Below the pieces are notes generated by a model. That model saw only the letters and a list, made by a program, of their open reading frames with translations, ran no database searches and was not told the origin of the DNA. This document shows positions 53,601 through 62,514 of a stretch of DNA of 64,000 nt, piece by piece. This stretch comes from Pseudomonas koreensis (GTDB lineage Bacteria > Pseudomonadota > Gammaproteobacteria > Pseudomonadales > Pseudomonadaceae). Where the stretch lies: contig NZ_JAOEJU010000009.1 in NCBI RefSeq assembly GCF_025447595.1, positions 141,634-205,633 of the forward strand, in the 5' to 3' direction. Positions within the stretch are counted from its first letter, which is position 1. Every line of letters begins with the position of its first letter. The position numbers and the translations under genes are program-made.

Positions 53601-56600
53601 GGTGTGGCGGCAGGCTTCCCGCAATCAACCGTCACTCCGTTGGGCAGCACACTGACCATCACCGGTTTCAACGCTGCAACCGGCGTCGTCAGCTACAGCT
53701 ACACCCTGGTCGACAACGAAGCGCATCCAACCGCCAACGGCGCCAATGTGCTCAACGAGCAATTCGCCGTCACCGTGGTCGATGACAACGGCACCACCGC
53801 CAATGCCACGCTGGACGTGAACATCGTCGACGACCTGCCAAAAGGCGTGGACGACAGCAACGCCGGCACCGCTTCGGAATCCAATCTCACCTTGAGCGGC
53901 AACGTCCTGACCAACGACGTGCAGGGCGCCGACCGCGTGCCAACCGGTCCGAATGCTGGCCCGATCACCGCAGGCACTTTCACCGGGACTTACGGCACCC
54001 TGGTGCTGAACGCCAACGGCACGTACACCTACACCCTCAACACCAACGATGCAGACTTCAAAAACCTGCACGGCGGTGGCAACGGCACTGAAACCTTCAC
54101 CTACACCATCACCGATGCCGACGGCGATACCAGCACCGCGAACCTGGTGCTGAACATCCACAACAACGACGATCAGGTGTATCTCAACGGCCTCGACGTC
54201 AACGGCGGCGAACTCACCGTCTACGAGAAAAACCTCAGCGACGGCACCAGCCCCAACACCCCGGCACTGACCCAGAGCGGCACCTTCACCGTCACCGCGC
54301 TCGACGGTCTGCAAACCCTGGCCGTGGGCGGCATTGCCGTGATCACCAACGGCGTCGCGGCAGGCTTCCCGCAATCTGCGGTCACGCCGCTGGGCAGCAC
54401 GCTGACCATCACCGGTTACGATCCGGCCACTGGCGTGGTCAGCTACAGCTACACCCTGGTCGACAACGAAACCCATCCGACCGCCAACGGCGCCAACAGC
54501 ATCACCGAGAACTTCAACGTGGTGGCGACGGACACCGATGGCAGCACCGCCACCGGGCAGATCAACGTCAACATCATCGACGACCTGCCAACCGCCAAAC
54601 CCGACGCGACGTCGGTGCAAGAGGGCGGCACCGTCAGCGGCAACGTGCTGGACAACGATATCGGCGGCGCCGACGGCCCGGCAGCCAGTGGCGCGGTAGT
54701 GGGCGTGCGCGCCGGCTCCGACACCTCGACCTCGGCCATCGGCGGGCTCAACAGCAACATCAACGGCACTTACGGCTACCTGACCCTCGACGCCAACGGC
54801 AACGCGGTCTATCACAGCAACCCGAATGCCGTGAGCGGCCCCGGTGCGGTGGACGAGTTCGTGTACACCGTGCGCGATTCCGACGGTGATGAAAGCACCA
54901 CCACCATCACCATCGACGTCTACAACAGCAAACTGTGCGCGGTCAGCGACACCGATGTCACCGTGTACGAAAAAGCCCTCGACCTGACCAAGGACGGGCA
55001 AGACCTGGCCCCTGGCACGGTCATCGGCAGCGATCCGACCAGCACCGGGGAAACCGCGTCCGGCACGCTGGTCGGCTCGGTCACCGGCGCGGTCGGTGCG
55101 ATCAGCTATGCGCTGGTCGGCAGCGCCACCGGCAACTACGGGCAGATCGTGCTCAACGCCAACGGCACGTACACCTACACCCTGACTTCACCGGCCAGCA
55201 CCACCCCGCATGCCGATGATGGCGCCAACACCCTGACCGAAACGTTCACCTATCAGGCCACCGATTCGCTGGGCAACGTCGTCACCAGCACCATCGTGGT
55301 CAACATCGTCGATGATGTGCCGAAGGCGATCAACGACAGCAACGCCAGCACCGCGTCGGAAACCCAGTTGACCCTCAACGGCAACGTACTGACCAACGAC
55401 GTGCAAGGCGCCGACGTGGTGGCGACCGGTCCGAATGCCGGCCCGATCACCCCCGGCACCTTCACCGGCACTTACGGCACCTTGGTGCTGAACGCCAACG
55501 GCACGTACACCTACACGCTGAACACCAACGATGCAGACTTCAAGAATCTGCACGGCGGTGGCAACGGCACCGAGACCTTCACCTACACCCTGACCGATGC
55601 CGACGGCGATACCAGCACTGCGAATCTGGTGCTGAACATCCACAACAACGACGATCCGGTGGTCCTCAACGGCCTCGATGTGAATGGCGGCGAACTCACC
55701 GTTTACGAGAAAAACCTCAGCGACGGCACCAGCCCCAACATCCCGGCGCTGACCCAGAGTGGCACCTTCACCGTAACAGCCCTCGACGGTCTGCAAACCC
55801 TGACCGTGGGCGGCATCGCCGTGATGACCAACGGCGTGGCAGCCGGCTTCCCGCAATCGACCGTCACTCCGCTGGGCAGCACGCTGACCATCACCGGTTA
55901 CAACCCGACCACCGGCGTGGTGAGTTACAGCTACACCCTGGTCGATAACGAAACCCATCCGAACGCCAACGGCGCCAACAGCATCACCGAGAACTTCAAC
56001 GTGGTGGCGACGGACACCGACGGCAGCACTGCCACCGGGCAGATCAACGTCAACATCATCGACGACCTGCCGACCGCCAAGGCCGACACCGGCTCGGTGG
56101 CGGAGGGCGGCACGGTCAACATCAGCGTGCTGGGCAATGACATCAGCGGTGCGGATGGCGCGGCCATCGTGGTCGGCGTGCGCGCCGGCGGCAATACCGC
56201 GACCTCGGCCATCGACGGCCTCAACAGCAACATCAATGGCAACTACGGTTACCTGACCCTCGATGCGGCCGGCAACGCGGTCTATCACAGCAACCCGAAC
56301 TCGGTGAGCCCGCCGGGCGCCACCGATACCTTCACCTACACCATCCGCGACAGTGACGGCGACGAAAGCACCACCACCATCACCGTCAACGTCGCCGACA
56401 GCAAACTCGTGGCCTCGACCGATCAGGACGTGACCGTCTACGAGAAAGCCCTCGACCTGACCAAGGACGGGCAAGACCTGGCCCCCGGCACGGTCACCGG
56501 CAGCGATCCGACCAACACCGGCGAAACCGCGACCGGCACGCTGGTCGGTTCGGTCAGCGGCGGCAGCGGCGCGATCACCTACACCCTGGTCGGCAGCGCC

Positions 56601-59264
56601 ACCGGCACTTACGGGCAGATCCAGCTCAACGCCGACGGCACGTACACCTACACCCTGACCTCGGCACCGAAAACCACGCCGAACGCCAACGACGGGCCGA
56701 ACACCCTGAGCGAAAGCTTCACCTACAAAGCCACCGATGCGCTGGGCAACAGCACCACCAGTACCATCGTGGTCAACATCGTCGACGACGTGCCAAAAGC
56801 GGTTGCGTCGGATCGTTCGGTGGCGGCGGTGGAGATCGACTCCAACATCCTCATCGTCCTCGACATCTCCGGCAGCATGGCCGACGCCTCTGGCGTACCG
56901 GGTCTGTCGCGGCTGGACCTGGCCAAGCAGGCGATCAGCGCCTTGCTCGACAAGTACGACGATCTGGGCGATGTGAAAGTGCAGCTCGTCACCTTCAGCA
57001 GCAACGCCACTGACCGCACTTCGGTGTGGGTCGATGTCGCGACGGCCAAGACCCTTCTGGCCAGCCTCAGCGCGGGCGGCGGCACCAACTACGATGCGGC
57101 TGTGGCGACCATGCAGACCGCGTTCAACACCTCGGGCAAACTCACCGGAGCGCAGAACGTCGGCTACTTCTTCTCCGATGGCAAACCCAACGAGGGCGAC
57201 ATCAACGCGGCCGACGAAGCGGCGCTGAAAAACTTCCTCGATGCCAACAACATCAAGAATTACGCGATCGGCCTGGGCAGCGGCGTGAGCAACGCCAACC
57301 TCGATCCGCTGGCGTACGACGGCATCACTCACACCAACACCAACGCAGTGGTGGTCACCGACCTCAACCAGCTCAACTCGGTGCTCTCCGGCACTGTTGA
57401 GGGCGCGCCGGTCACCGGTTCGCTGCTGGGTGAGGGCGGCACGTTCGGCGCCGATGGCGGGTTCATCAAATCCATCGTGGTCGACGGCACCACCTACACC
57501 TATGACCCGAAAGCCAACGGCGGTCAGGGTTCACTGGTTGCCAGCGGCGGCGCCAACCACGGCACGTTCAACACGGTGAACAACACCCTGAGCATCGCCA
57601 CCAACAACAGCGGCACCTTGGTGGTCAACCTCGACACCGGCGACTACAGTTACACCTCGCAGAAAACCACCACCGTGGTGATCACCGAGAACATCGGCTT
57701 CACCCTCAGCGACAACGATGGCGACCTCGCCAGCTCGACGCTGACCGTGAAGGTGATTCCCAACGCGCCTCCGGTGGCGGTGGACGACCACATCATCACC
57801 AACGTGCTGTCGGGCAACATCGTGGTGCCGGGCGAACTGTTGCTGGCCAACGACACCGACCCGAACGGCGACACCCTCAACGCCACGCCAACCTCGTTCA
57901 ACACCGGCTGGATCTCCAAATCGGCGGACTTCACCGGCACCGGCGCGATCAGCTTCACCGGCACCAACGCCAACACCGCCGCCAACCAGAACCTGGCCAA
58001 CGTGCGCAATTCGTTCAGCGCCAACGCCGCCACCATGACCGCCGTGCTGGTGGTCAGCGGTTACCTCGGCGCCGTGACCAACACCAACGCCAACGATGAA
58101 GACCGCATCACCGTCAACCTGCGCCAGGGCGAAACCCTCAACCTGGACCACAACCTGGCGGCCGGTCACATCACCATGGAGTACTCGATCAACGGCGGCG
58201 CCTACATCGCCCTCGCGGACGGCCAGACCCTGACCGCGACGTCCGACGGCGTCTACCAGATCCACATCACCAACATCACCAACACCTCGGGCAGCAACGC
58301 CAACGCGGCGGAAAACTACCAGCTGACCATGACCCTCAACTATGCCGGGGCCCACGACATCACCCCGGACTACCACGGCACCTACACCGCCAACGACAAC
58401 CACGGCGGCAGCGACACGGCGAACGTGACCATCAGCTATCAGGACGGCCACACCCTCACCGGCACCTCGGGCGATGACGTGCTGGTGGCCGGCACCGGCG
58501 ACAACATCATCAACGCCGGCGACGGCAACGATGTGCTCACCGCAGGTTCCGGCAACAACGAACTGCACGGTGGCGCCGGCAACGACTTGCTCTACAGCGG
58601 CCCGGGCAACGACCTGCTCGACGGTGGCACGGGCATCGACACCGCGAGCTACGCTCACGCGACTGCCGGAGTGACGGTCAACCTCGGCCTGCTCGGTGCG
58701 CAAAACACCATTGGCGCGGGCACCGATACCCTGACCGGTATCGAAAACCTCGTCGGCTCGAACTTCAACGACACCCTCACCGGCGACAACAATAACAACG
58801 TGATCAACGGCGGCCTGGGCAACGACATCCTCAACGGCGGCGGGGGCGATGACCTGCTGATCGGCGGGATGGGCAACAACACCCTGACCGGCGGGCCGGG
58901 CGCCGACACCTTCCAGTGGCTCAAAGGCAACAGCGGTCATGACCTCGTCACCGACTTCACCCCCGGCACCGACAAGCTCGACCTGTCGCAACTGCTGCAG
59001 GGTGAAAACGGCACGTCGGCGTCACTGGATGACTACCTGCACTTCACCGTCACCGGCAGCGGCGCTTCGGTCATGACCAGCATCGACGTCAGCGCCATGG
59101 CCGGCGCCACGCCGAACCAGACCATTGACCTGGCGGGCGTCAACCTGGCCAGCCACTACGGTGTGACGCCGGGGGCGGGGGGCTTGATCGCCAGCGGGCA
59201 CGACACGGCGACGATCATCAACGGCATGTTGAATGATCATTCGTTGAAGGTGGACACGGTCTGA
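50604..59264 (+). CDS. Giant RTX repeat adhesin with LapG-type retention module (MapA/LapA-like)
   Basis: A 2,886-residue secreted adhesin. Residues 1-150 form a retention module (MATLIGIVTKVIGQVFAQSA opening) with TAAG at 115-118, the LapG protease site, so it is probably held in the outer membrane until c-di-GMP falls. Long Ig/cadherin-like repeats follow (about residues 190-2060), then a von Willebrand A domain with MIDAS DISGSM at 2087-2092, and RTX calcium repeats (GGAGNDLLYSG and similar) from about 2614. A C-terminal type I secretion signal completes it. I chose ATG 50604: GGAGG is seven bases upstream. The architecture matches MapA; gene symbols are withheld because LapA-type proteins vary. 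Confidence 0.93.
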   Translation: MATLIGIVTKVIGQVFAQSADGSRRALVEGDRLFAGDQLITGAEGAVAVHLQNGQELTLGRDSSLTMTGQLLADQAAHVNAPEAVTPSESQLTDVEQIQKAIAAGDDPTQSAEATAAGPGATGGAPGALGGGHSFVLLTEVAGRVDPTIGFPTAGFNGIPEFPEERHNAVIDNGDGQAAPIVPPPPPVNNPVTLGGLSVPGGELTLNEANLPDGSAANPGALTQTGSFTVNAPDGLSSLSIGGINVIVGGVPIGFPQSITTQLGNTLTITGYNPATGTVSYSYTLNGNETHAAGDGANNLSEQFTVIAGDSNGDTATGTLDVNITDDVPKAFDDTNPNTASETLLTLTGNVLPNDTQGADRTPVGPNSGPVVGGTFTGTYGTLVLNANGTYTYTLNTNDADFKNLHGGGSGTETFTYTLRDADGDTSTANLVLQIHNNDDPVVINGLNVEGGELTVYEKNLSDGSAPDSGALTQSGTFTITALDGVTTLTIGGIAVVTNGVAAGFPQSVTTPLGSTLTITGFNAATGVVSYSYTLVDNEAHPTANGANVLNEQFAVTVVDDNGTTANATLDVNIVDDLPKGVDDSNAGTASETNLTLSGNVLTNDVQGADRVPVGENAGPITAGTFTGTYGTLVLNANGTYTYTLNTSDADFKALHGGGNGTETFTYTITDADGDTSTANLVLQIHNNDDPVIISGLDVNGGELTVYEKNLGDGSSPDAPALTQSGTFTITALDGVTTLTIGGIAVVTNGVAAGFPQSVTTPLGSTLTITGFNAATGVVSYSYTLVDNEAHPNANGANVLNEQFAVTVVDDNGTTANATLDVNIVDDLPKGVDDSNAGTASESNLTLSGNVLTNDVQGADRVPTGPNAGPITAGTFTGTYGTLVLNANGTYTYTLNTNDADFKNLHGGGNGTETFTYTITDADGDTSTANLVLQIHNNDDPVIINGLDVNGGELTVYEKNLGDGSSPDAPALTQSGTFTITALDGVTTLTIGGIAVVTNGVAAGFPQSTVTPLGSTLTITGFNAATGVVSYSYTLVDNEAHPTANGANVLNEQFAVTVVDDNGTTANATLDVNIVDDLPKGVDDSNAGTASESNLTLSGNVLTNDVQGADRVPTGPNAGPITAGTFTGTYGTLVLNANGTYTYTLNTNDADFKNLHGGGNGTETFTYTITDADGDTSTANLVLNIHNNDDQVYLNGLDVNGGELTVYEKNLSDGTSPNTPALTQSGTFTVTALDGLQTLAVGGIAVITNGVAAGFPQSAVTPLGSTLTITGYDPATGVVSYSYTLVDNETHPTANGANSITENFNVVATDTDGSTATGQINVNIIDDLPTAKPDATSVQEGGTVSGNVLDNDIGGADGPAASGAVVGVRAGSDTSTSAIGGLNSNINGTYGYLTLDANGNAVYHSNPNAVSGPGAVDEFVYTVRDSDGDESTTTITIDVYNSKLCAVSDTDVTVYEKALDLTKDGQDLAPGTVIGSDPTSTGETASGTLVGSVTGAVGAISYALVGSATGNYGQIVLNANGTYTYTLTSPASTTPHADDGANTLTETFTYQATDSLGNVVTSTIVVNIVDDVPKAINDSNASTASETQLTLNGNVLTNDVQGADVVATGPNAGPITPGTFTGTYGTLVLNANGTYTYTLNTNDADFKNLHGGGNGTETFTYTLTDADGDTSTANLVLNIHNNDDPVVLNGLDVNGGELTVYEKNLSDGTSPNIPALTQSGTFTVTALDGLQTLTVGGIAVMTNGVAAGFPQSTVTPLGSTLTITGYNPTTGVVSYSYTLVDNETHPNANGANSITENFNVVATDTDGSTATGQINVNIIDDLPTAKADTGSVAEGGTVNISVLGNDISGADGAAIVVGVRAGGNTATSAIDGLNSNINGNYGYLTLDAAGNAVYHSNPNSVSPPGATDTFTYTIRDSDGDESTTTITVNVADSKLVASTDQDVTVYEKALDLTKDGQDLAPGTVTGSDPTNTGETATGTLVGSVSGGSGAITYTLVGSATGTYGQIQLNADGTYTYTLTSAPKTTPNANDGPNTLSESFTYKATDALGNSTTSTIVVNIVDDVPKAVASDRSVAAVEIDSNILIVLDISGSMADASGVPGLSRLDLAKQAISALLDKYDDLGDVKVQLVTFSSNATDRTSVWVDVATAKTLLASLSAGGGTNYDAAVATMQTAFNTSGKLTGAQNVGYFFSDGKPNEGDINAADEAALKNFLDANNIKNYAIGLGSGVSNANLDPLAYDGITHTNTNAVVVTDLNQLNSVLSGTVEGAPVTGSLLGEGGTFGADGGFIKSIVVDGTTYTYDPKANGGQGSLVASGGANHGTFNTVNNTLSIATNNSGTLVVNLDTGDYSYTSQKTTTVVITENIGFTLSDNDGDLASSTLTVKVIPNAPPVAVDDHIITNVLSGNIVVPGELLLANDTDPNGDTLNATPTSFNTGWISKSADFTGTGAISFTGTNANTAANQNLANVRNSFSANAATMTAVLVVSGYLGAVTNTNANDEDRITVNLRQGETLNLDHNLAAGHITMEYSINGGAYIALADGQTLTATSDGVYQIHITNITNTSGSNANAAENYQLTMTLNYAGAHDITPDYHGTYTANDNHGGSDTANVTISYQDGHTLTGTSGDDVLVAGTGDNIINAGDGNDVLTAGSGNNELHGGAGNDLLYSGPGNDLLDGGTGIDTASYAHATAGVTVNLGLLGAQNTIGAGTDTLTGIENLVGSNFNDTLTGDNNNNVINGGLGNDILNGGGGDDLLIGGMGNNTLTGGPGADTFQWLKGNSGHDLVTDFTPGTDKLDLSQLLQGENGTSASLDDYLHFTVTGSGASVMTSIDVSAMAGATPNQTIDLAGVNLASHYGVTPGAGGLIASGHDTATIINGMLNDHSLKVDTV
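51160..56790 (+). repeat. Tandem ~750-bp adhesin repeats
   Basis: Units begin near GGLSVPGGELTL (51180) and GLDVNGGELTVYEKNL (51940, 52690, 53440, 54190 and 55670). The units at 52672-53421 and 53422-54171 are almost identical at DNA level. From 54550 and 56050 the last two units switch to a variant with NSNINGTYGYLTLDANGNAV and VTVYEKALDLTKDGQ modules, itself duplicated. Confidence 0.9.
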
Positions 59265-59282
59265 TCTGAACGCTGAAACGAC

Positions 59283-59323
59283 AAAACCCGCCGTCCCGAT
59301 CAAACGGGACGGCGGGTTTTTCT
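59283..59323. terminator. Bidirectional terminator between adhesin and DUF6124 genes
   Basis: AAAACCCGCCGTCCCG pairs with CGGGACGGCGGGTTTT around ATCAAA. The 18 bases GAAACGACAAAACCCGCC at 59275-59292 recur exactly at 60071-60088. Confidence 0.9.
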
Positions 59324-59327
59324 TTGC

Positions 59328-59705
59328 TCAGGCTACAGCGGACGCCTCAGCCTTCAACTCCAGATTATCCAGCACCCGATTCACCGCCAGTTCCTCCAGC
59401 ATGATCAGCTGCGCAATCCCCAACAGCACATGCCGCTGCGACCCATCCACCAGCCCGGCAAAGTCATTGGCCATGGTCTTGGCCGAGGTCAGGGGTTCAC
59501 AGGCGTCGGCCAGCAGCTCTTCGCTGTCGATACCGGGGGCGATGAGGTAGCGGGTGTCGGGTTTGAGCAGCGGTTTTCGGGGGAGGAGGGGGTTGAGGTA
59601 GTGATCGAGGGCGCGTTCGGCGGCTTCGTGGAATTTCTTGGAATCGAGGGTTTCGTAGGGCGAAGTCGAATCGGCTTCCGGCGGGTTGGGCGTTGGTTTG
59701 ATCAT
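59328..59705 (-). CDS. DUF6124 family protein
   Basis: A 125-residue cytosolic protein of the Pseudomonas-specific DUF6124 family, opening MIKPTPNPPEADSTSPYETL with a helical DSKKFHEAAERALDHYLNP and a conserved LLGIAQLIMLEELAVNRVLD helix. Function unknown; such genes occur in several copies in fluorescent pseudomonads, from memory. GGAG lies seven bases before ATG 59705. A long structured leader precedes it (59706-59925). Confidence 0.85.
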   Translation of the reverse strand: MIKPTPNPPEADSTSPYETLDSKKFHEAAERALDHYLNPLLPRKPLLKPDTRYLIAPGIDSEELLADACEPLTSAKTMANDFAGLVDGSQRHVLLGIAQLIMLEELAVNRVLDNLELKAEASAVA

Positions 59706-59724
59706 GGCGAATCTCCGTGATTGG

Positions 59725-59915
59725 ATTTAGCCGCCACGACTCATCGCTAAACAAGTAAAGGTGGCGGCTGTACGCAGGTTAGCGATCCGGGTCACAGAAA
59801 CCCCGGGTAGACCCGAAGGTCTCCCACGCACAGCCACCATGACGCCAAGTGCAGAGAAGAGACTGCAATCGGGATTGGGCGTTGTTGCGTCTGTTGGGAG
59901 CCGGATCGCTAAACC
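59725..59915 (-). ncRNA. Candidate structured leader RNA of DUF6124 gene
   Basis: Nested inverted repeats of 9, 12 and 5 bp (see the region entry) would fold a minus-strand transcript running into the DUF6124 start. The ATCGCTAA element occurs both as inverted and direct copies. No known riboswitch class is recognised. Confidence 0.4.
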
Positions 59916-60082
59916 CGATCACTGTTTTTCAGCGACCCGGAAACGATAGAGCCCACCCTCAAGGCGCACAAGCCGGCGGATTCTGGCGGATGCGTAGGCA
60001 AAGGCGCAAGGTTGCGCGGCTCTATGGACATAACCTTCAACACAATTCAACGTGGATTTTCTCAGGCGTCGAAACGACAAAA

Positions 60083-60117
60083 CCCGCCCTCCCGGTTAAA
60101 GGGGAGGGCGTTTTTAT
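60083..60117. terminator. Bidirectional terminator downstream of the 778-aa gene
   Basis: CGCCCTCCC pairs with GGGAGGGCG around GGTTAAAG, with AAAACC on one side and TTTTTATAG on the other. It shares its 18-base leading sequence with the terminator at 59283. Confidence 0.8.
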
Positions 60118-60177
60118 AGTTTGAATTGGTAAGTTGATGCGTCCAATTGTTATGTTGTTTTTATTGATTTTGAGTTG

Positions 60178-62514
60178 TTATTTGTCCCATTGAATGGATC
60201 GAATAAAGATTCCGCCATCTTTTTCGGTTTCTTCTATTCCAATTTCGATTTCTACTGTCTTAATGAGTCCGTTTTGTGCGTGAGCACTAAAAATTTTCAG
60301 CTCTGATGGGTCGGTCGGTATCATTGCCTTCGCAAGAAGAATGGAGTCGTTAAAATCCCTGAGTTTTACTATTGCTATATCTTTAGTACTTAGATGTCCA
60401 TATTCAAAAACGATACTTCGCGCAGCACCTTCAAAATTAAGCTCAACCAAATTATCACATGCAATGATAAGAACCGTGCCTTCGTCAGGTCGGGTGTACA
60501 CGGACGTTATTACATTTTTGTACGGTTCATTGCGCACTGCGTTTACCGTCAGACCACTAGAAAATTTTACGGGAACATTTTTCTGAAAAACCTGTTCGGG
60601 AATATTCACCCACGAGTGCTTACCATCTACGATATTTATGACGGTCAACTCCAACGGATTCGAAAAACTGGTTTTGCCCGTGGCATCCCGAACGATGTGA
60701 TAGCGGACACTCAACTGTCCACCGCGATGGGCCTCAAAGTACTGCTGTACAAACGCCGCATTGAGCGGAAATTTCACGGGTTTGCCGGCACTCAGTGAGT
60801 TGAGGGGTTTGCTGTCCGTAAACAGCAGCACACCCTGGGCATCATACAATTGCCAGTGCACCACATCCTTGGGCAGGGTCGGGTTGTTGACCGGGTTGGG
60901 GCAGGTGACTTCGCTGTTACCGTTGGGCAGGCTGTTGGGTTCAAACGTACCGTCCTCTTCTCCGAGCAGAATGGCCGGAACCAGCTCAAGCCTCGGCTCG
61001 CCGATATTCAATGGCGAGGCTGGTGGGGAAGGCCTGCGAACGATCTCGCCGTTCTCGCCTTCGCTGAGCACGTCGTACGACACCACCAGGGTGCCGCCTT
61101 CACCGGGTTTCAGGTACTCGGGGCCTGAAATGACGACGATGAAACCATCGGGGTCATCGGCCTCCTGCTGGGTCGGAAAGATCCAGTCCAGCTCGGGCTC
61201 GAAAACGGTGCCGTCCGGAAGGGTAATGCTCCAGTGGATTTCGATGGCGTTGTCCGGGGTGATCAGCGGATCGTAAGGGATGCGGATGATCACGCTCGGC
61301 AGGTCCGGATCAAGCGCACCGCTCACGGCGCTTTCGACGATGGGGGCTGCCAGCCGTTTGGGTTCGCCGATGATATTGATGAAGCGGCCTCTTGAGCGCT
61401 GAATGATGCTGCCGCCACGTTCCAGGTCGAAGAAAAACATCCCCTGTGTTTTTGCCAGTGCCCGGGCACCGTCGTTGTCCATCAGCACCTCGACCACCAG
61501 CGGTGGTTTTTTGTTGATGGTCTGGCGGGCATCGACCTGAATGCTTTCGCCGTCGAGGGTGGTGCCTTGCATGTGCATGATGATGGTGTCGCCCTGGTTG
61601 TAGTCAACGGACGATGCTGCAAAGACCTGGAGCAATAATTGCTCTTTATCCAACTGATCGACGTCGAGTTCGTTCCCGTCAGCCTGCTCAAGAATCGGCG
61701 CATCCAGCCGCGAGTTGCCGGTGTCGACGACGATGCGCGTTTCCTTGCACCAGTCTTCGGAGTCGTTGTCTGCAAAGTCTCTGACGAAGAACGACACCGC
61801 CAGCCCTTCGCTCCCGGAATCGCCGACTGCAAGGATGACGTCCTTGCTGATATGGATGACGATAGGGTTGTTCAGCGGGTCGTCGATCTGCGCCTGAGTA
61901 ACCGGATCCGACGGCACCATGTTGCCGCCCCAGCTCACCCAGATCACATCGCCGACGGCGATGTCAGGGTACGGAAGGTTGGAGCCGCTGCCGGGTTTGG
62001 CCACGACCAGAACGTCAACACCGTTTTCGGCGGTGACCTTGTCGACACCGTCCTGGACAATTTCCGGCGGGCTGAACTCCATGTGCAGGTCGGAGTGCCC
62101 CTGCCCGGGATCGGTGTCCTGGCCGGCGGGGATTTCCAGTTTGACCAAGAGCTTGAACGGTGGCGCAAAAGGCTCTGGCGCCTGGTTGAAGCGCGTCACC
62201 CGATAGAACAGATCCCACGTGCCGCTCTGAAAACGGCCCGGTGCAACGAACAAGGTAGCGCGCTGGGTCTTTTCGGCATCCTGGGTGACGGCTTGCTGAT
62301 CGACCACCTGGTTATTGAGCAGAAGCTCGACTTTGTCGGCCAGGCTCTTGTTTGACCAGACCGGGATCTGCACCTTGAGACCCTGAGTGGGGAAGTTGAG
62401 TAGTGCGGCGGCACGGTTGATTGCCCATTCACCGGTCGGCAGAAGCTTGGCGCTGGGGATGTCTGGGTCGAGCAAGGCGAGTGTGCCAATGGCTTTTTTG
62501 GGTTGGACGAGCAT
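60178..62514 (-). CDS. 778-residue protein of unknown function, possible Ig-like domains
   Basis: I do not recognise this protein. It has no signal peptide or membrane helix. Several repeated beta-rich blocks share phrasing such as VIWVSWGGNMVPSDPVTQAQ (about residue 195), and AIEIHWSITLPDGTVFEPEL then VVHWQLYDAQGVLLFTDSKP, suggesting three or four Ig-like or carbohydrate-binding-like domains of 110-130 residues. AGGAG precedes ATG 62514. The last 150 codons are distinctly AT-rich compared with the rest. It sits between a DUF6124 gene and an Ig-repeat surface protein on the same strand and may work with the latter. Confidence 0.7.
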   Translation of the reverse strand: MLVQPKKAIGTLALLDPDIPSAKLLPTGEWAINRAAALLNFPTQGLKVQIPVWSNKSLADKVELLLNNQVVDQQAVTQDAEKTQRATLFVAPGRFQSGTWDLFYRVTRFNQAPEPFAPPFKLLVKLEIPAGQDTDPGQGHSDLHMEFSPPEIVQDGVDKVTAENGVDVLVVAKPGSGSNLPYPDIAVGDVIWVSWGGNMVPSDPVTQAQIDDPLNNPIVIHISKDVILAVGDSGSEGLAVSFFVRDFADNDSEDWCKETRIVVDTGNSRLDAPILEQADGNELDVDQLDKEQLLLQVFAASSVDYNQGDTIIMHMQGTTLDGESIQVDARQTINKKPPLVVEVLMDNDGARALAKTQGMFFFDLERGGSIIQRSRGRFINIIGEPKRLAAPIVESAVSGALDPDLPSVIIRIPYDPLITPDNAIEIHWSITLPDGTVFEPELDWIFPTQQEADDPDGFIVVISGPEYLKPGEGGTLVVSYDVLSEGENGEIVRRPSPPASPLNIGEPRLELVPAILLGEEDGTFEPNSLPNGNSEVTCPNPVNNPTLPKDVVHWQLYDAQGVLLFTDSKPLNSLSAGKPVKFPLNAAFVQQYFEAHRGGQLSVRYHIVRDATGKTSFSNPLELTVINIVDGKHSWVNIPEQVFQKNVPVKFSSGLTVNAVRNEPYKNVITSVYTRPDEGTVLIIACDNLVELNFEGAARSIVFEYGHLSTKDIAIVKLRDFNDSILLAKAMIPTDPSELKIFSAHAQNGLIKTVEIEIGIEETEKDGGIFIRSIQWDK

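Larger units (their letters stand above)
59706..60177. other. Structured non-coding region upstream of DUF6124 gene
   Basis: About 470 bases with several stems: AGCCGCCAC/GTGGCGGCT (59729-59737 and 59761-59769), TTAGCGATCCGG/CCGGATCGCTAA (59779-59790 and 59901-59912), and the tetraloop hairpin AGACC-CGAA-GGTCT. An open frame at 59849-60124 on the plus strand has no ribosome site or protein-like composition, so I treat this as non-coding. The far end carries a second terminator (60083-60117). Confidence 0.6.

Noticed and set aside
50658..58991. Very long open frames (up to 988 codons) on the minus strand across the adhesin gene
   Set aside because: They are antisense shadows created by the biased codon use and repetition of the adhesin; their translations are low-complexity Val/Gly/Asp/His-rich and follow the repeat period.
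59849..60124. 91-codon plus-strand frame in the structured region
   Set aside because: No ribosome site, Arg/Gly/Cys-rich composition, and it runs through a terminator; more likely non-coding RNA or leader sequence.
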